A stretch of 64,000 nt of DNA from Scortum barcoo (Eukaryota > Chordata > Actinopteri > Centrarchiformes > Terapontidae): positions 15,105,147 through 15,169,146 of the forward strand of contig CM041552.1 in the NCBI GenBank assembly GCA_023238725.1, given 5' to 3'. The position numbers and the translations under genes were made by a program. Shown piece after piece: positions 1 through 11,530 of this stretch (positions within the stretch are counted from its first letter, which is position 1; each line of letters starts with the position of its first letter). Under the pieces are notes generated by a model. The model saw only the letters and a program-made list of their open reading frames with translations, was not told the origin of the DNA and made no database searches.

Positions 1-1162
1 CTCCTGCTGAGCATAAATCCAATATTTACTCCGCTTTTAGCTCAGCTTTTGTCTTCACCATCTCCTTTATCAGAGATTACCCGATTTTTTTTTAAAACAA
101 CCACCTTGCATTGACACGAGCAGTGAGACAGCAAAGTTGTGGGGTAGATCACCAGAACAGTTAGCTGACAGACATTATGATCTATACGAGTGTCCACTTT
201 AACATTACATTACTGACACTTAAAAATGAGATAAAATATAACATCCAGTTTTAACACCTGACTTTAATGACTGACTGTTATGATCCGTGAGGAAAAAATA
301 CACAAAAGCAGGCAAACAAAGAAGGAAATAAGTCTTTCAGGTTTATAATATCTTTATTTAATTTTTTCATTGGAAAGTTGCTTTCCAGATGCCAGCATCC
401 CTGAGAAAGTGTAAAATGCTAATCTTCTGGACAGCCCCTTTAGAGAGCTGAAGCAGGCTAGCCAGAAGATATTTACATCTGCAAAACACAACCCCGCATA
501 GCCACCTTTCTCTTGTTTAATCACAGGCTGGCCAGAACCCTCCTCCAGTGACTGGAGTGAGCCTTTAAGCTTTGTGACGAGGAGATAGTGCCTCCCTCTG
601 CTTGGCAAACTTACTGCAGGGCATGTGCAGAGCTGAGAGCTGTCCGTGGTATTACTTTGTGAGGAGTGATGTGATTGTTTATCCCTTTATTCTCTAAAAT
701 CTGTGGATCCCAGGAGAGGGAGGGCGCTTTTGTGAGCAGGCTTATTGGCATCGCTTGAGCCAGAAACACATAGGCGAGTAAATAAAAATAAAAGGGTTAT
801 AATAGGCTTGAAACAAACTAATAAACACACAACTTGAATCTACTAATCCCCTATAATCCCGCTTTCATAAATATGATATATCATATTATCTTTCTATGAG
901 GTCTGTAGACAGAGAGCATTGCTACCATTTTTACAGGTGTTATAGTTGCTCTGGAAGTCTGTGACAGGCAGAATCGCTCCGAATCATTCGCAAGGCCACT
1001 TCCCCCCAAATCACACCGGTAAAAGCAATAACAATATTCAAAAGCCATTAGCTTGTGTGGCTAAGTGGCTGTTGAAGAATTTCCAAGGGATGGTTAGCAG
1101 CATGACAAGCCTGACCCCCTTGCTGTTCCCTCCTGTTGTCCCACAGTCTGCCGAACTCCTCA
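1..1162. other. Region 3' of the beta-B1-like crystallin, no gene seen
   Basis: AT-rich sequence with no exon-like open frame bounded by splice sites. It should contain the 3' untranslated region of the minus-strand crystallin. The nearest minus-strand AATAAA I see is the complement of TTTATT at 686-691, about 470 bases past the stop codon, which is long for a beta-crystallin, so the true end is uncertain. The open frames here are short and show no family resemblance. Confidence 0.5.
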
Positions 1163-2907
1163 CTATGCGGTCATCTCGAAGCAGCCTCTGCGGTGTGTCT
1201 GCATGTCTCTCACTCTACGGATGGACTGGATCTGGGGGTGGTGGGCTCCCCAGTCGTTCCAGTGCTTGTAAGGGCCCATTTCAAACACGTACTGGTAGCC
1301 ACGGTAGCCAGGGTACTGGTAGCCCACCCAGCTATGTGTAGAAGTAGAAGGAAACGCATGTGAGCCACAAACAGATGTTGTTGCACACTTATGAATGATG
1401 TATTCTTAATGAAATAACACTTTAAAATAGCCTTTCGGTCCCATCTTGAGCCAGTTTGTCTGATTTTCAGATAGACAACACCCCAGAGAGACGACATAAA
1501 ATGACTTACGTTCCACCGGTCACCTGAAGGCTGGCAACACGGTCCTGGAAGCCGTAAGACCAAAGGCTGGGAATGTCCTCATCACACACCTCCATCTTAC
1601 GACCCTCGAAGTTTGGACACTCATACAGGCAAATCTTGTGGTCCTGGGGATCCTATAAGAGGCAAACATCAGAATCAGGTTTATTGCTAATTATGTTCAA
1701 GAAATGTAGTATTCAGGTGCAGAACAATAGATGAGGTAAGAGAAAATAAATCAGAAAAGTAAAAAAAATCATAAATAAAATCGGAATGTACAATAAAAAT
1801 AAACAGAAAAAAGCTGCTCAATGTTTAACAAAGAGGATTGATGTTCATAAATATGCAAACATCATTTCCCAGTAACTTAATGTTCAACACTTTTCATAGA
1901 AATCCTGTACGTGTTGTTGGTGCAGCTTCTGGTTCACTCTCTGAAAGAGGCCCAGTCAGGATCACTATAGTAAAATGCAGTACAAAGTGTGCGTGGATAC
2001 AGTACTTGTAATACTGTACATTATGGGTATGAATTGAAATGTTTTAGAAGCAAAGACCAACCCTCAGGGGGAAAATACTAGGTAGTTGTTGTTGTCACGA
2101 TTTTTTTTTAGCCTGAAAATCATCTAATTGAAACATTGTGGGATGTCACCTAATAAAAGCTTTAATCCCCAGAAACACTGGCAGTGGAATGAGCCTATAA
2201 ATACACATAACTGCAACCATAAAAAGCACTCTCCTTTGTGCCATTACAAGATGGATGAAAGGTGTAAATGGAGCAAGTCAAGAGTGATACAGATCAGAAC
2301 ATGTGGTAACAATAGGAAAGAAACACAGCAACACAACAACAACAACAAAACAACCCTGTAGGCTGATTCCAACTTTACCATTCGGACGGGCCTGACCGAC
2401 ATGAAGCGGTCACACCTGTAGCTGTTGGACCAGGTGTCCCAGCGGGGGTACTCTCCCTTCTCCAGCATGAACATCTCACCGGTCATGTTCTGCTGCTCGT
2501 AACCCACCCAGCTACACAAACAGAAAGGAAGGTGTTTTACTTCTAATCGATCAGGGAGCAGATGTATAGCGTAGCAAATACTGTTGTGGTTGGGTTGGTG
2601 ACTCACGGTCCACACTCCACCCTGATGGAGCCGATTCTGTCGAAACCCTTCTCGCACAGGTTACGGCACTCTCCGAACAGGTCCATCCTACGGCCCTGGA
2701 AGTTCTCATATTCATAGAGGTATATCTGAAAAGCAAAACAAGCCCAGTGCATTTATTTCTGAAGTCAGATATTTTCAGCACATAATTTGTTTTTTTGAGC
2801 TCTTAGGAGTGGTTGAATGAAAAGAAAAACAGTGGAAGTACCTTGTGATTTCGCAGCCCAATGGCAGAGTGGCTGCCAATGCTGCCCTGAGCACCTGAGT
2901 GAGACAT
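1163..2907 (-). CDS. crybb1l: Beta-crystallin B1-like lens protein
   Basis: Structural protein of the eye lens from the beta/gamma-crystallin superfamily, forming oligomers in lens fibre cells. Coding exons on the minus strand are 2907-2842, 2725-2607, 2511-2379, 1652-1510 and 1331-1163. All have GT-AG junctions and join without a frame break into 209 residues. The one-exon-per-Greek-key plan is exact: N-terminal arm residues 1-22 (MSHSGAQGSIG...), motif 1 about 23-62, motif 2 62-106, motif 3 107-154 and motif 4 154-209. Signature stretches are NFQGRRMDL, MLEKGEYPRWDTW, FQDRVASLQV and WVGYQYPGYRGYQY. The 119, 133 and 143-base exon sizes fit the beta-B class; motif 2 encoded by 133 rather than 142 bases separates it from beta-A genes. 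The N-terminal arm is much shorter than the long Pro/Ala-rich arm of mammalian betaB1. The start is the only ATG in the exon, 8 bases after its acceptor at 2915. Teleosts carry several crybb1-like paralogues and I cannot say which one this is. Confidence 0.93.
1668..1860. repeat. Probable dispersed teleost repeat in a crystallin intron
   Basis: AATCAGGTTTATTGCTAATTATGTTCAAG followed by an A-rich, AATAAA-containing stretch resembles the 3' part of a retroelement-derived repeat common in fish (motif AATCAGGTTTATTG). It lies in the intron between crystallin exons 4 and 5. The identification rests on memory of the motif and the boundaries are rough. Confidence 0.4.
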
Positions 2908-4257
2908 GATCAGATCTACAGAGAGAAGATAGATGAAACCAGTCAGCCATTTTCAGAGATCACTGCAGGTTTATGAAGAGGGTAATTACTGTTTCTAGAC
3001 TGCTGGATTGCACCGTGTTCTCAGATGCACCGGCAGTGGTGTGTAAAAGGGCAGGTGTGAGCTGTGAGTCCTCTTGTTGATAAGAGTCACTGGAAGGATC
3101 CTTCAGTTGCACAAGCCAACGTTCTTATTCATACATTCATCTAACATCTAATTCAGTCTTAGCTCTCCAAAGGCCCTCAGTAAATGTCACAACCTGAAGC
3201 ACCCTTCAGGATGTTTAAATGCAATGAAAGTCAATACGAAGATGTTCTCATCTTTAAAAGAACCTAAATCAACTGACAGGGGACATTTTGTATCTTGAAC
3301 AGCAGTTTTTGATGCAGTATCTCCTTCGTGGATGTTTAACTTTGAAGAACTTTAAAGTGATTCAGCTAAAAATATATTTCTAGATGTACCTTTATTTTGT
3401 GATGGACATGCTGTGGAAGTGCACCTAAATTATGTCTTGAGAGTGCACCCTTATGATGGCTTTAACTAAAGAAGTGTTCCAGCTCTAACCATAACCAGAG
3501 TCACTGATGGGTGTGGTGATAACCAACACACCCAGCAGATGATGAGTGACACACCCTGCAGTACACGACTACATTGCAGTGGCAAGGTGAGAAGTTAAAT
3601 CACTTGAAGTCGGCAAGAACAAGATGGACCAAACATTTACCAAGAGGCTGTGTGTCATTTCTCTTTTCACCCAATTTAAATTTGATGGAGAAAATGGAGA
3701 AAAGGTAAACAGATTTCTGCTGTAATGTGCGAGCAGGAATTTGTGAAACAATGTTCTTTGATTATTTCTGCAGTCACAGTAAAGGTGGAGTATAACTTAT
3801 CACCTTGCTCAAGTTAATTCCAAAAGCCTTTTCAACAACCAGTTTCACTTCCATCAAAATGTTTTTTTCTTTGTAAGTCTTCCAGCCATCTCCTGAAGTT
3901 TTCTTTCTCCTCTCCACTAGAGCAAGAACACTAAACCAGCTACCAAGAACTAACCTGTCCATGACCCATTTCTTTATAAAAAATAAAGATATATAAAGAG
4001 GAGGATATATAAAGAGGATAAAAAATTAGGCACAGTCCCTCATCTCTCTTCCATTTTACCTCATGATGAGCCACTGACCATGAGAGCACCACTAACTCAT
4101 AAAATCCTACCCTGCTTGCATCTACTCAATCCAAAGTTAAGATTTAAGAGAATCCTTGCTGTGTTATTTCAGTCCAAAGTGTGAGTAGACAGGAAAACCA
4201 CACTATCCCAATTCGTATCCGGTGATTCTAGCAGCTCTCAAAAAATTAGAAGACCTT

Positions 4258-4443
4258 AGAGTATAGAGAAGAGCGGTAGAGCGTGCGCACATGTATAAGA
4301 CCGTGGGCCTCACTGCAGCGGACCCCGGTTCGATTCTTGCCTGGGGCCCATTTGCTGCATGTCTTCCCCCTCTCTCTCCAACCTTTCCTGTCACTCTTCA
4401 GCTTGTCCTATGTACAATAAAGGCTAGAAAAGCCCCCCCAATA
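4258..4443 (+). mobile_element. tRNA-derived SINE
   Basis: The element contains a pol III B-box-like GGTTCGATTC at 4327-4336. Before it is an A-box-like stretch around 4275-4288 (GGTAGAGCGTGCGCAC). The body then reads TTTGCTGCATGTCTTCCCCC and a CT-rich tract, ending in CAATAAAGGC and an A/C-rich tail. This tail resembles a SINE type that is frequent in percomorph fish genomes (recognised from memory, not searched). It lies in intron 1 of the minus-strand crystallin, in the opposite orientation, and ends about 22 bases from the exon 1 donor. The left boundary is approximate. Confidence 0.7.
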
Positions 4444-4465
4444 AAAAGAGTGTAGAGAAACTTAC

Positions 4466-4545
4466 AGTTACAATTGCAGGTTGAAATGGACCGACCTTTG
4501 GAGAAAGTGATGGACGCAGGCGTTTTGAGTGGGGATATATATATA
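4466..4545 (-). promoter_or_regulatory. crybb1l: TATA promoter and untranslated exon 1 of the beta-B1-like crystallin
   Basis: On the minus strand, an (AT)n TATA element at 4535-4545 is followed after about 30 bases by a short segment ending in a strong donor: exon end at 4466, then GTAAGTTTCT from 4465. This gives a noncoding exon 1 of about 45-50 bases (roughly 4512-4466) and an intron of about 1.55 kb to the coding exon acceptor at 2916-2917. A short untranslated first exon is the usual beta-crystallin arrangement. The exact transcription start is inferred from TATA spacing. Confidence 0.65.
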
Positions 4546-4661
4546 CATTCACATCCAGCCCGAGTCTGTAGAGGCTGGATTCTGACTTCTCATTGGCTGC
4601 TTGGGCTGTTTGGAGCCTGGTGCGGAGTCAAAGGTCAGGCTGCTTATCTGCGGACAAGTCC

Positions 4662-4675
4662 CGCTGACTCGGCTG
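4662..4675 (-). promoter_or_regulatory. Maf recognition element-like site upstream of the beta-B1-like crystallin
   Basis: Plus-strand sequence CGCTGACTCGGCTG matches the palindromic T-MARE consensus TGCTGACTCAGCA at about 10 of 13 positions, including the GCTGACTC core. It lies about 120 bases upstream of the TATA box at 4535-4545. Large Maf proteins activate beta-crystallin promoters in lens through such elements. Function here is inferred from motif and position. Confidence 0.5.
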
Positions 4676-4739
4676 CCTGTTTTGTTGTCCTGCACCATTG
4701 TGGGGGACCGCGGACAGTCACTACCATCAGCAGAAAGTT

Positions 4740-7090
4740 TGCCTGCCTTTACACCCACACCCCGACATATAACCACACACCCACACACACACACAGTTAT
4801 TTTTTCAGCCATGGCTCGCTCGCTCGCTGTCTCTCTCTCATTTTCTTTCTAGGTTCTTTTTTTTTTTTTATCCATCTCTTCTGTCATTGTCTCCCTCTGA
4901 TCTGGTTTGTCTTTCACTTCCATGTTCTCTCTCTCTTTCTTTTGATCCTTGGTTCAGCCGGTCCAAGCCTTTGAGCCCTGTGTGTGTAATGTGCTGACTG
5001 CGGGAGTGGCATCCATCTCCCTATTGTTTAGACAGGCGAGTGTTGGACACTCTTTTGCTTATTATAGTGCTGCACAGGCTGTATCCATACATCCACGTCT
5101 CATACATCCCCTACACAACCTACACACTAATGTAATATGCACACATGGATTTATACGTGCATGCACATCAACAGAATATTTTGTGACCAAAAGCCACAAA
5201 TATCTTAAAAGCCTTTATAAGCAAAATGAAAGATTCACATTTTTTATGGCTCCTTCTCTGCATTATAAAAACTGATTTTACATGTAAGGCATATGTATAT
5301 TTGCCCATGGACATCTCACACTTGTGGTACTCTGATCTTTTAAATGCTTAAACTAACAGAAATCTGGCATCAGAGCTAATCTAGAACGATGAGACACTGG
5401 AAGAAGAACAGAGACACAATTAGATCAATTTAATAAAAGATTATACTTGTTTAAATACTGAGAAAATGTATAACATTTTCTAAGGAACTTCTGTTTTCTC
5501 TGCCCACTTTGAGTTCTAAACACTGAACCATTTACAGTACAAGGGCAATTCTGCAGAAATTATGCTTTTATTACCTCTGTGATCTTCTTGATGTACAACC
5601 TGCTTATACATAAAGGTCTTTATGTTATAAATGTACCAGAAACATTTTTTTAGATTGAGATATGTTCCTCGGGATTGTGTTACTTGTGTGTTATAGTTTT
5701 ATCTTCACCTTCGCAGGTCACACTACATTTACAGCCAGAAGAACTTTAGTCTTTATGTTAGTATTGTTTGCTTGCAGCATACATGAGGTGGCCTGACAGA
5801 AAATGTCAACATTACATCTCTCATCATCTCTCTGGGTGTGACTGAAATGTTTAATCACCTACAACAAAACTGTTTGTTGCTGCCATCCATGCATCCATCC
5901 ATCATCCATACATGCACACACCCTACTTGACCTTATCAGCTTCATGCTAAACACAGGAAATAATACCTTAACATAAAATATTACACTTGATTATAGGTTC
6001 AACATCATGCCATGCGAGCGTATGGCTTGTATGGAATGAGGTATGTATAGTAAAACATACATACTGAAGATATTTACATTTACTATATCAGTAAGGAGAT
6101 TAAAGGAATGTTAACCACAGTTTATTTTCAAAGAAACCTTCAAACATTTTACTATTCAAACATTTATTTAATTATTCATCAAACCAAAGCATTTAGGGTA
6201 TATGGAGCTGTGTAATATGTGTAAAAACAATGAAAAAATGTATTATTGGAGGGTAGTTTAGCCAGGCAAGTGATCTACTTTGAAAACACAAAATTGACCT
6301 GTAGAGAAGCTTGTTTTTGGTTCAATTTCAATATTGAACACAATACTACATAAATATACTTTTGCATCACCTTTAAGCTTAAATGTGGTTAATTATTAGT
6401 TATTTTTACCACCATGAAGAAAAAAACCATGACATGAACTGATAAAATTGCATTTAAATTTGTATAATGAGGCGAACAGAGTGTTGTATGTATGCTACGT
6501 GGTTAGCTGTTGTCTAAATGAATCTTTGCATGCATGTGTGAGTGTGTGAGTTCCTTTGTATATGCTCTGAATGTATGTGTGACTGCGTGAAGAGGCTTTG
6601 TGTGTCAGGCATGACTGAGCATGTGTGTGTGTAGGAGTGAGTGAAAAGGTGAAAGGACCAGAGATGTGAGGTCAGTTGAGGTGGATGTGACGCTCCGATC
6701 AGAGACGGAGTGTAGGGCAGCGTGGAAAGAACTCAGTGAGTACATTACTAAAGTACAAATCAGTTTTGTTTATTGGACACATTTTGCCATTTTGAGTGTC
6801 TTTTTGGATTCAGAATTTAAACTGGTCTGTAGCCTTCACCTAGTCATTTTTTATTTTTGCTCAACATTTGAGCACTAAATGTGTTTTTCCTTTTGCACCA
6901 GAGTCACTGTTAAGACTATCCAGGTCTGTGATGATCTGTTTCCTGGATCAGGCCGTGCCAGGACTTGGTCCAGCCCACTGGACCATTTGGGACTTGTGCT
7001 TATCTGCACTGGGCACGGTGCCCTTCATCCAGTCCCACTGCGGCGAACTAAAGCCCAGCAGCTCAGTGCCGAACAATGACTGGAACAGCA
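4740..7090. other. Intergenic region between the divergent crystallins
   Basis: About 2.3 kb separating the two crystallin promoters. It contains a CA-rich stretch near 4745-4797, a CT-rich stretch near 4820-4945, CATC/CATG tetranucleotide repeats near 5883-5925 and TG-rich DNA near 6530-6640. No open frame here has coding character or family resemblance. Shared lens regulatory elements could lie here, but none beyond the promoter-proximal Maf-like sites can be pointed to from sequence alone. Confidence 0.5.
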
Positions 7091-7093
7091 ATG

Positions 7094-7106
7094 TGCTGAC
7101 TCCTGC
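7094..7106 (+). promoter_or_regulatory. Maf recognition element-like site upstream of cryba1
   Basis: TGCTGACTCCTGC matches the first nine bases of the T-MARE consensus TGCTGACTCAGCA exactly. It lies about 40-50 bases upstream of the TATA box at 7146-7153, a typical location for a lens Maf site. A further half-site, CAGCA, occurs near 7134-7138. Function is inferred. Confidence 0.55.
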
Positions 7107-7145
7107 CCCGACCCACAGGCCCAGCTGCCTTTCAGCACCAGCATG

Positions 7146-7236
7146 TATAAATAGGTCCGTTTACTCCGGGGTCAGGACATCGTTTTTGTGGAGCCCCCCT
7201 GTAAGCACTGCACTGCTATTCTTTGGGGCCAGTCAG
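7146..7236 (+). promoter_or_regulatory. cryba1: TATA promoter and untranslated exon 1 of cryba1
   Basis: Consensus TATAAATA at 7146-7153 is followed by a short GC-richer stretch with two possible donors: GTAAGC at 7201 and the better CAG|GTAAGC at 7237. Exon 1 is therefore about 7177-7236, or to 7200. It contains no ATG, so it is untranslated. It would splice to the coding exon at 7742 (acceptor AG at 7740-7741) or 7751. Confidence 0.65.
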
Positions 7237-7769
7237 GTAAGCTCTCCATCTCAGTCCATTCAGCCTATAGACTTGTGCAGACCATTGTCACTTTAGATTT
7301 TTGTGTCTTTTGTCTCTGTTGTTTCTGCTGAGCCACATAAATGTATAGACGGAGGTCAGACATGCAAACACATAGACACACTGACCACGCACTGGATGAT
7401 CAAACAGCATTGTGCCAATGTCAGGAGCTGGCTCCACAATTGTGAGCATGTAGCAACTTCAAGAAAGGTTTCACATTGAAACAGATGACAAACAATGAGT
7501 GATGTATCTTTTACAGTAGTCAAGATTAAGTCAAGATAATGCAATGATAACAACTGATGTGTTTTCGCAACAGAGAAAATATGAATACGCCTCTTACATG
7601 GCAGTTGATAAACATTAGTTCAAAACCACCTGTTCAAGTTGGTGTGGAGGAGGCGACAGGTTGTGTTTGAACTGTGTAATGATTTCTTTCATTAGAATGA
7701 AATATGAACATAAATGTAATTCTCTGCTCTCTTCACTGAAGGTACATCAGCATTGAGACACACAGTAGC

Positions 7770-9848
7770 ATGGCTCTGAATAATCCCAACCCACAGGGAC
7801 CATGGAAGGTGAGTGTGAAATCTTGCACTCATGATTTTAAAAAAAGAGGATAATTTTTTATTTTAATTTTTTATTTAATGCCTGATGACATAAATGACAC
7901 TTGTGTCTGTACACACATCAGTGTGTGCGTGCGGCATGTGCATACTACATGTATGCATTTGTGTCCTCTCCAGATCACAGTTTATGACCAGGAGAACTTC
8001 CAGGGAAAGCGTCTGGAGTTTACCTCAGACTGTCAGAACATCATGGAGTGTGGCGTTGACAACATCCGCTCCCTGAAGGTGGAGTGTGGAGCGTAAGTCA
8101 AAGTTTGTGCAATAAACTGATCTGCACACCATTACATTTATACTTCTGAAGTTCAGCAACAATTTGAATTTAAAAGGTGCTAGTGCTATTTTGCCAAAGT
8201 AGAACCCAGTAAAATATGGTTTAATAATCTGATCTGATGATCTTATCTGATGATTTACAAGTTCACTAACGGTGCTGCATGTTGTGTACATGTGTCTGTA
8301 TGTCTGTCTGCTTGCCGGGGACAGCTGGGCAGGATATGAGCACTCCAGTTTCTGTGGACAGCAGTTTGTGTTGGAGAGAGGAGAGTATCCTCACTGGGAA
8401 TCGTGGAGCGGCAGCAACGCCTACCATATTGAGAGGATGATGTCCTTCCGGCCCATCTGTTCTGCTGTGAGCTCCTGTTTCCCTCTTCAGACTTAAAAAA
8501 AGGACAACATTTGATGAGTCAAATTGACTCACTTGGGATCAGAACCGTGGTTTTCTTGTGCGACAAGTCTAGAGAGTAACTTATACCAGCTGTTGGCTGC
8601 AACTAAGAATAGACCATGACGTAACGTGCTTCTGTGCACTAAAATAATTTGCACAAATTTGATGAAAATGGTAAAAAGTCTACAACTTTTTTTTCCAGAT
8701 GGGAAGACTTTTCTTTAACCTCCCCACTGAAGTTTATAATGATATCTGACTATTATACAGATGAAGCAAAAACAAGTGGAAAACAAATTAATCTTAGTTT
8801 GTGAAGAATGGCTTAATAAGTGCAACAGTTGATCCTTATGTCTTGAGCATAGACAGAAAGCGAAACAGTTTATGTGTGTTTCAGAATCTAACTGTAAATG
8901 ACCAATACAAGGGGTTTTGTGACCAACAAATTTTGATAACTTTATACTGTTACAATATATTTCCTTGCAACATGTGCTCACAGAACCACAAGGAGTCCAA
9001 GATGGTGCTGTTTGAGAAGGAGAACTTCATGGGACGCCAGTGGGAGATAAACGATGACTACCCCTCTCTGCAGGCCATGGGCTGGGGCAACAATGAGATT
9101 GGATCCATGCAAATTCAGAGCGGCTCGTAAGTCTCAGCCTCTGCACTCAGACAGTTTGCTCTTTATATTCTCTCTACCAGTGACATGAAAGAGAAGAACA
9201 TCTAGAAAATCAGTAAAGATATTAGATATTCATGATCATGCCACAAGAGAACAATGAATTCAAGAGAATTTGCATGCTCTGTTTGCAGGAGCAAAACTGT
9301 ATTTTTTGTAATTTGTAGAGTCACACACCTTAACCTCCTCAGTTTTATACTGTTTGCTGTAGCTGCTCATAATATATATTAGATTTTTTTGTAGTTTTTG
9401 TATGCACCTATCCTATTACAGTATATAACCTCTAAAAAATATGCTCCCATTTCAGTCTTATTCTTTTTCGCTAATATGAAACGAACACAGAAATCAGATT
9501 TAATGTTATGCTTAATTAGGATTAAAGTACTGAACAGCTGCTTTCTTCTAATATTGTTTTGGTGCATGATGATTTTTAATCTAAATGCATTTCATGCCAT
9601 GCAGGCTTCATTTCACTTAGTGCGCAGACCACATGTTTATCATTAATCACTGCTTTCCTCTCCTCCCCTACCCCTCCCTCCGTCTCTCCTCCTCCACCAG
9701 CTGGGTGTGCTACCAGTTTCCAGGTTACCGTGGTTACCAGTACATCATGGAGTGTGATCGTCACGGCGGCGAGTACAAACATTACAGAGAGTGGGGCTCC
9801 CATGCTCAGTCCTTCCAGGTGCAGTCGCTGCGTCGAATCCAGCAATGA
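7770..9848 (+). CDS. cryba1: Beta-crystallin A1
   Basis: Lens structural protein of the acidic beta-crystallin class. Coding exons are 7770-7808, 7974-8092, 8325-8466, 8984-9126 and 9701-9848. All have GT-AG junctions and read without interruption for 196 residues. Exon 2 encodes the short arm MALNNPNPQGPWK; the next four exons (119, 142, 143 and 148 coding bases) each encode one Greek-key motif, about residues 14-53, 53-100, 101-148 and 148-196. Diagnostic stretches are ITVYDQENFQGKRLEF, WSGSNAYHIERMMSFRPIC, NHKESKM and the C-terminal QVQSLRRIQQ, all close to vertebrate CRYBA1. The first ATG corresponds to the internal betaA1 start of mammals; no upstream in-frame ATG exists for a betaA3-type product. 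The gene is divergent from the beta-B1-like crystallin. Whether it is the a or b teleost copy cannot be told here. Confidence 0.95.
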
Positions 9849-10186
9849 GACGTGCGGCCTCCTCTCCCAGCCTCTCACTCTTTACCTCCTCCAGCTCCAC
9901 CTCCACCTCCTCCTCCTTCTCCTCCTCCCTTCACCCAATCATTCCAAACTTTAGCCAGCTCTGTCAGACCCTAAGATGTTTACCGCACTTTTGTTTTGTT
10001 CTGTTGCCAAATGAAAATAAAGAGAAATGGATGGAAAGAAAAAGAAAAAACAGCCACTGAAGTGAAGCCCCTGACTGACGTCCCACTGAGGAGAGAAGAG
10101 GAGGAAGTTAAAGGCCTCAGAGTCACTCAGAGTCATTGCTCCTCATATTTGTGGTAGAATGCATGGTGCTACCAGTGCTAAATAAA
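9849..10186 (+). terminator. cryba1: cryba1 3' untranslated region with polyadenylation signals
   Basis: After the stop at 9846-9848 comes a CTCCACCTCCTCCTCCTT-type microsatellite (about 9878-9940), then AATAAA at 10016-10021. A second AATAAA lies at 10181-10186. The first gives a 3' UTR of about 190 bases, typical for a crystallin mRNA. Confidence 0.7.
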
Positions 10187-10189
10187 GAA

Positions 10190-11470
10190 GGAGTGGGCAA
10201 CATAAAATAAACATAAATACAAGAGTCTGCTGCTAAACTACATGGTCCTCAGTTGTGATTTATTTTCCCTCTTTGTTTAATGTTGCAGTAAATGTACGTT
10301 AAGGCTGCTAAATTTGATTGTGATTGATAAATAACGTACATGTAAACATCACCAACATGTAGTCAGTGAAAATCATGAACAACCGTTTTTCTGTGAGAAT
10401 ACCATCCTCTGATATCATTGTAACAGAGGACAAAGACTTTAAATGCTTAAATCAACAACTAAAGCATAAATTTAAAAATGCAAACAAGTTTGATGTATTG
10501 TGGTTGCTCCACCCCGTGCATGTGACAAGCCTCAGCATAAAGGATACTGATAACAATAGCATAACAGCATCGATAAGGAAACCACACAGTGAATTATATT
10601 TTCATTTAGATCCCCAATGTTTGAACTAGGAAAAGAGCTGTTGTAGATTAGTTGATTTGTTTTTTGATGCTGTTGTCAGGGCAAGCTTGAGAGAAAAAGG
10701 GTTTAGCATGGTCCAAATGTAAGCAGACACTGCCCAGTGCCTGCTCCTTTTTAAAACATTTTTTTACATGAAAATGTTTGCCATGGCCAAGGAAAACCTT
10801 TTCAGGTGTTTTGAGACATAAAGCATATGAACAGCAAATCTGACACCCACAGTAGTACACAATTACATCTAATCAGTAGAATTACATCTAATATTTCTTA
10901 ACATGATTCTTTACACACACCTGTGCATTACTTTATTAACATACAGCGCAAACTTTGGCATTGTACAAATTCAGGTAAGCCAGTTACAACACAAGACACA
11001 TGTGCAGCATTAACATCTGAACAAAATCTTCTGAGAACACACTGCAGGGCCAAAGATACATCAGGAGATGTGTAATAGGAAAAGAGAGACAATAAAACAA
11101 TTAAAGTAATTATATGAATGAAAATAAAGAATTAAAAAAAGAAAATTAAGTTATTAGTCACTTCTGACTTTGAATTTATGCAATTTATGACATAAAGCCA
11201 GATTGTGTTCTTATACAACGAAGAGGAATAAAATGCCTCTTATGTCTCCAAAAAAAGACGAAACTTATTTCAGGAAGTTAACTGTTAAGGATTAACCATA
11301 AAATATTAGTACCGGTAATTCCACAATTCAAGTCAACAAACGAAGCTTTATTAAAATAACACAAAATAAACTAAAATAAGGGCATTCAACTGAATGAATT
11401 ACCGCGTTATTGTGTTGTTATTGTTGACGTCTGGGGGAGAAACCTGGAAAAACAAAGTAAAACTCCCAAC
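10190..11470. other. Intergenic region between cryba1 and cpd
   Basis: About 1.3 kb of AT-rich DNA. The longest open frames, near 10366-10629 and on the minus strand at 10648-10860, show no splice sites or family resemblance and are taken as chance. Nothing else is identifiable. Confidence 0.6.
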
Positions 11471-11479
11471 GTGGGCCTA

Positions 11480-11530
11480 CGTAAAATCGTGACGTCAGGA
11501 CGTCGCCCCGCCCCCTGTGAGATGAACGGA
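11480..11530 (+). promoter_or_regulatory. cpd: GC-rich cpd promoter with CRE and Sp1-type box
   Basis: A perfect palindromic cAMP-response element TGACGTCA lies at 11490-11497. A second CGTC half-site and an Sp1-type GC box (CCCCGCCCCC, 11506-11515) follow directly. No TATA box is present. The sequence from here to about 12340 is CpG-rich, in contrast with the AT-rich surroundings, so this looks like the CpG-island promoter of a broadly expressed gene that extends over exon 1. Confidence 0.65.

Noticed and set aside
4320..4340. Possible tRNA gene (B-box GGTTCGATTC)
   Set aside because: There is no cloverleaf with a matching acceptor stem. The surrounding sequence and the AATAAAGGC tail identify a SINE.
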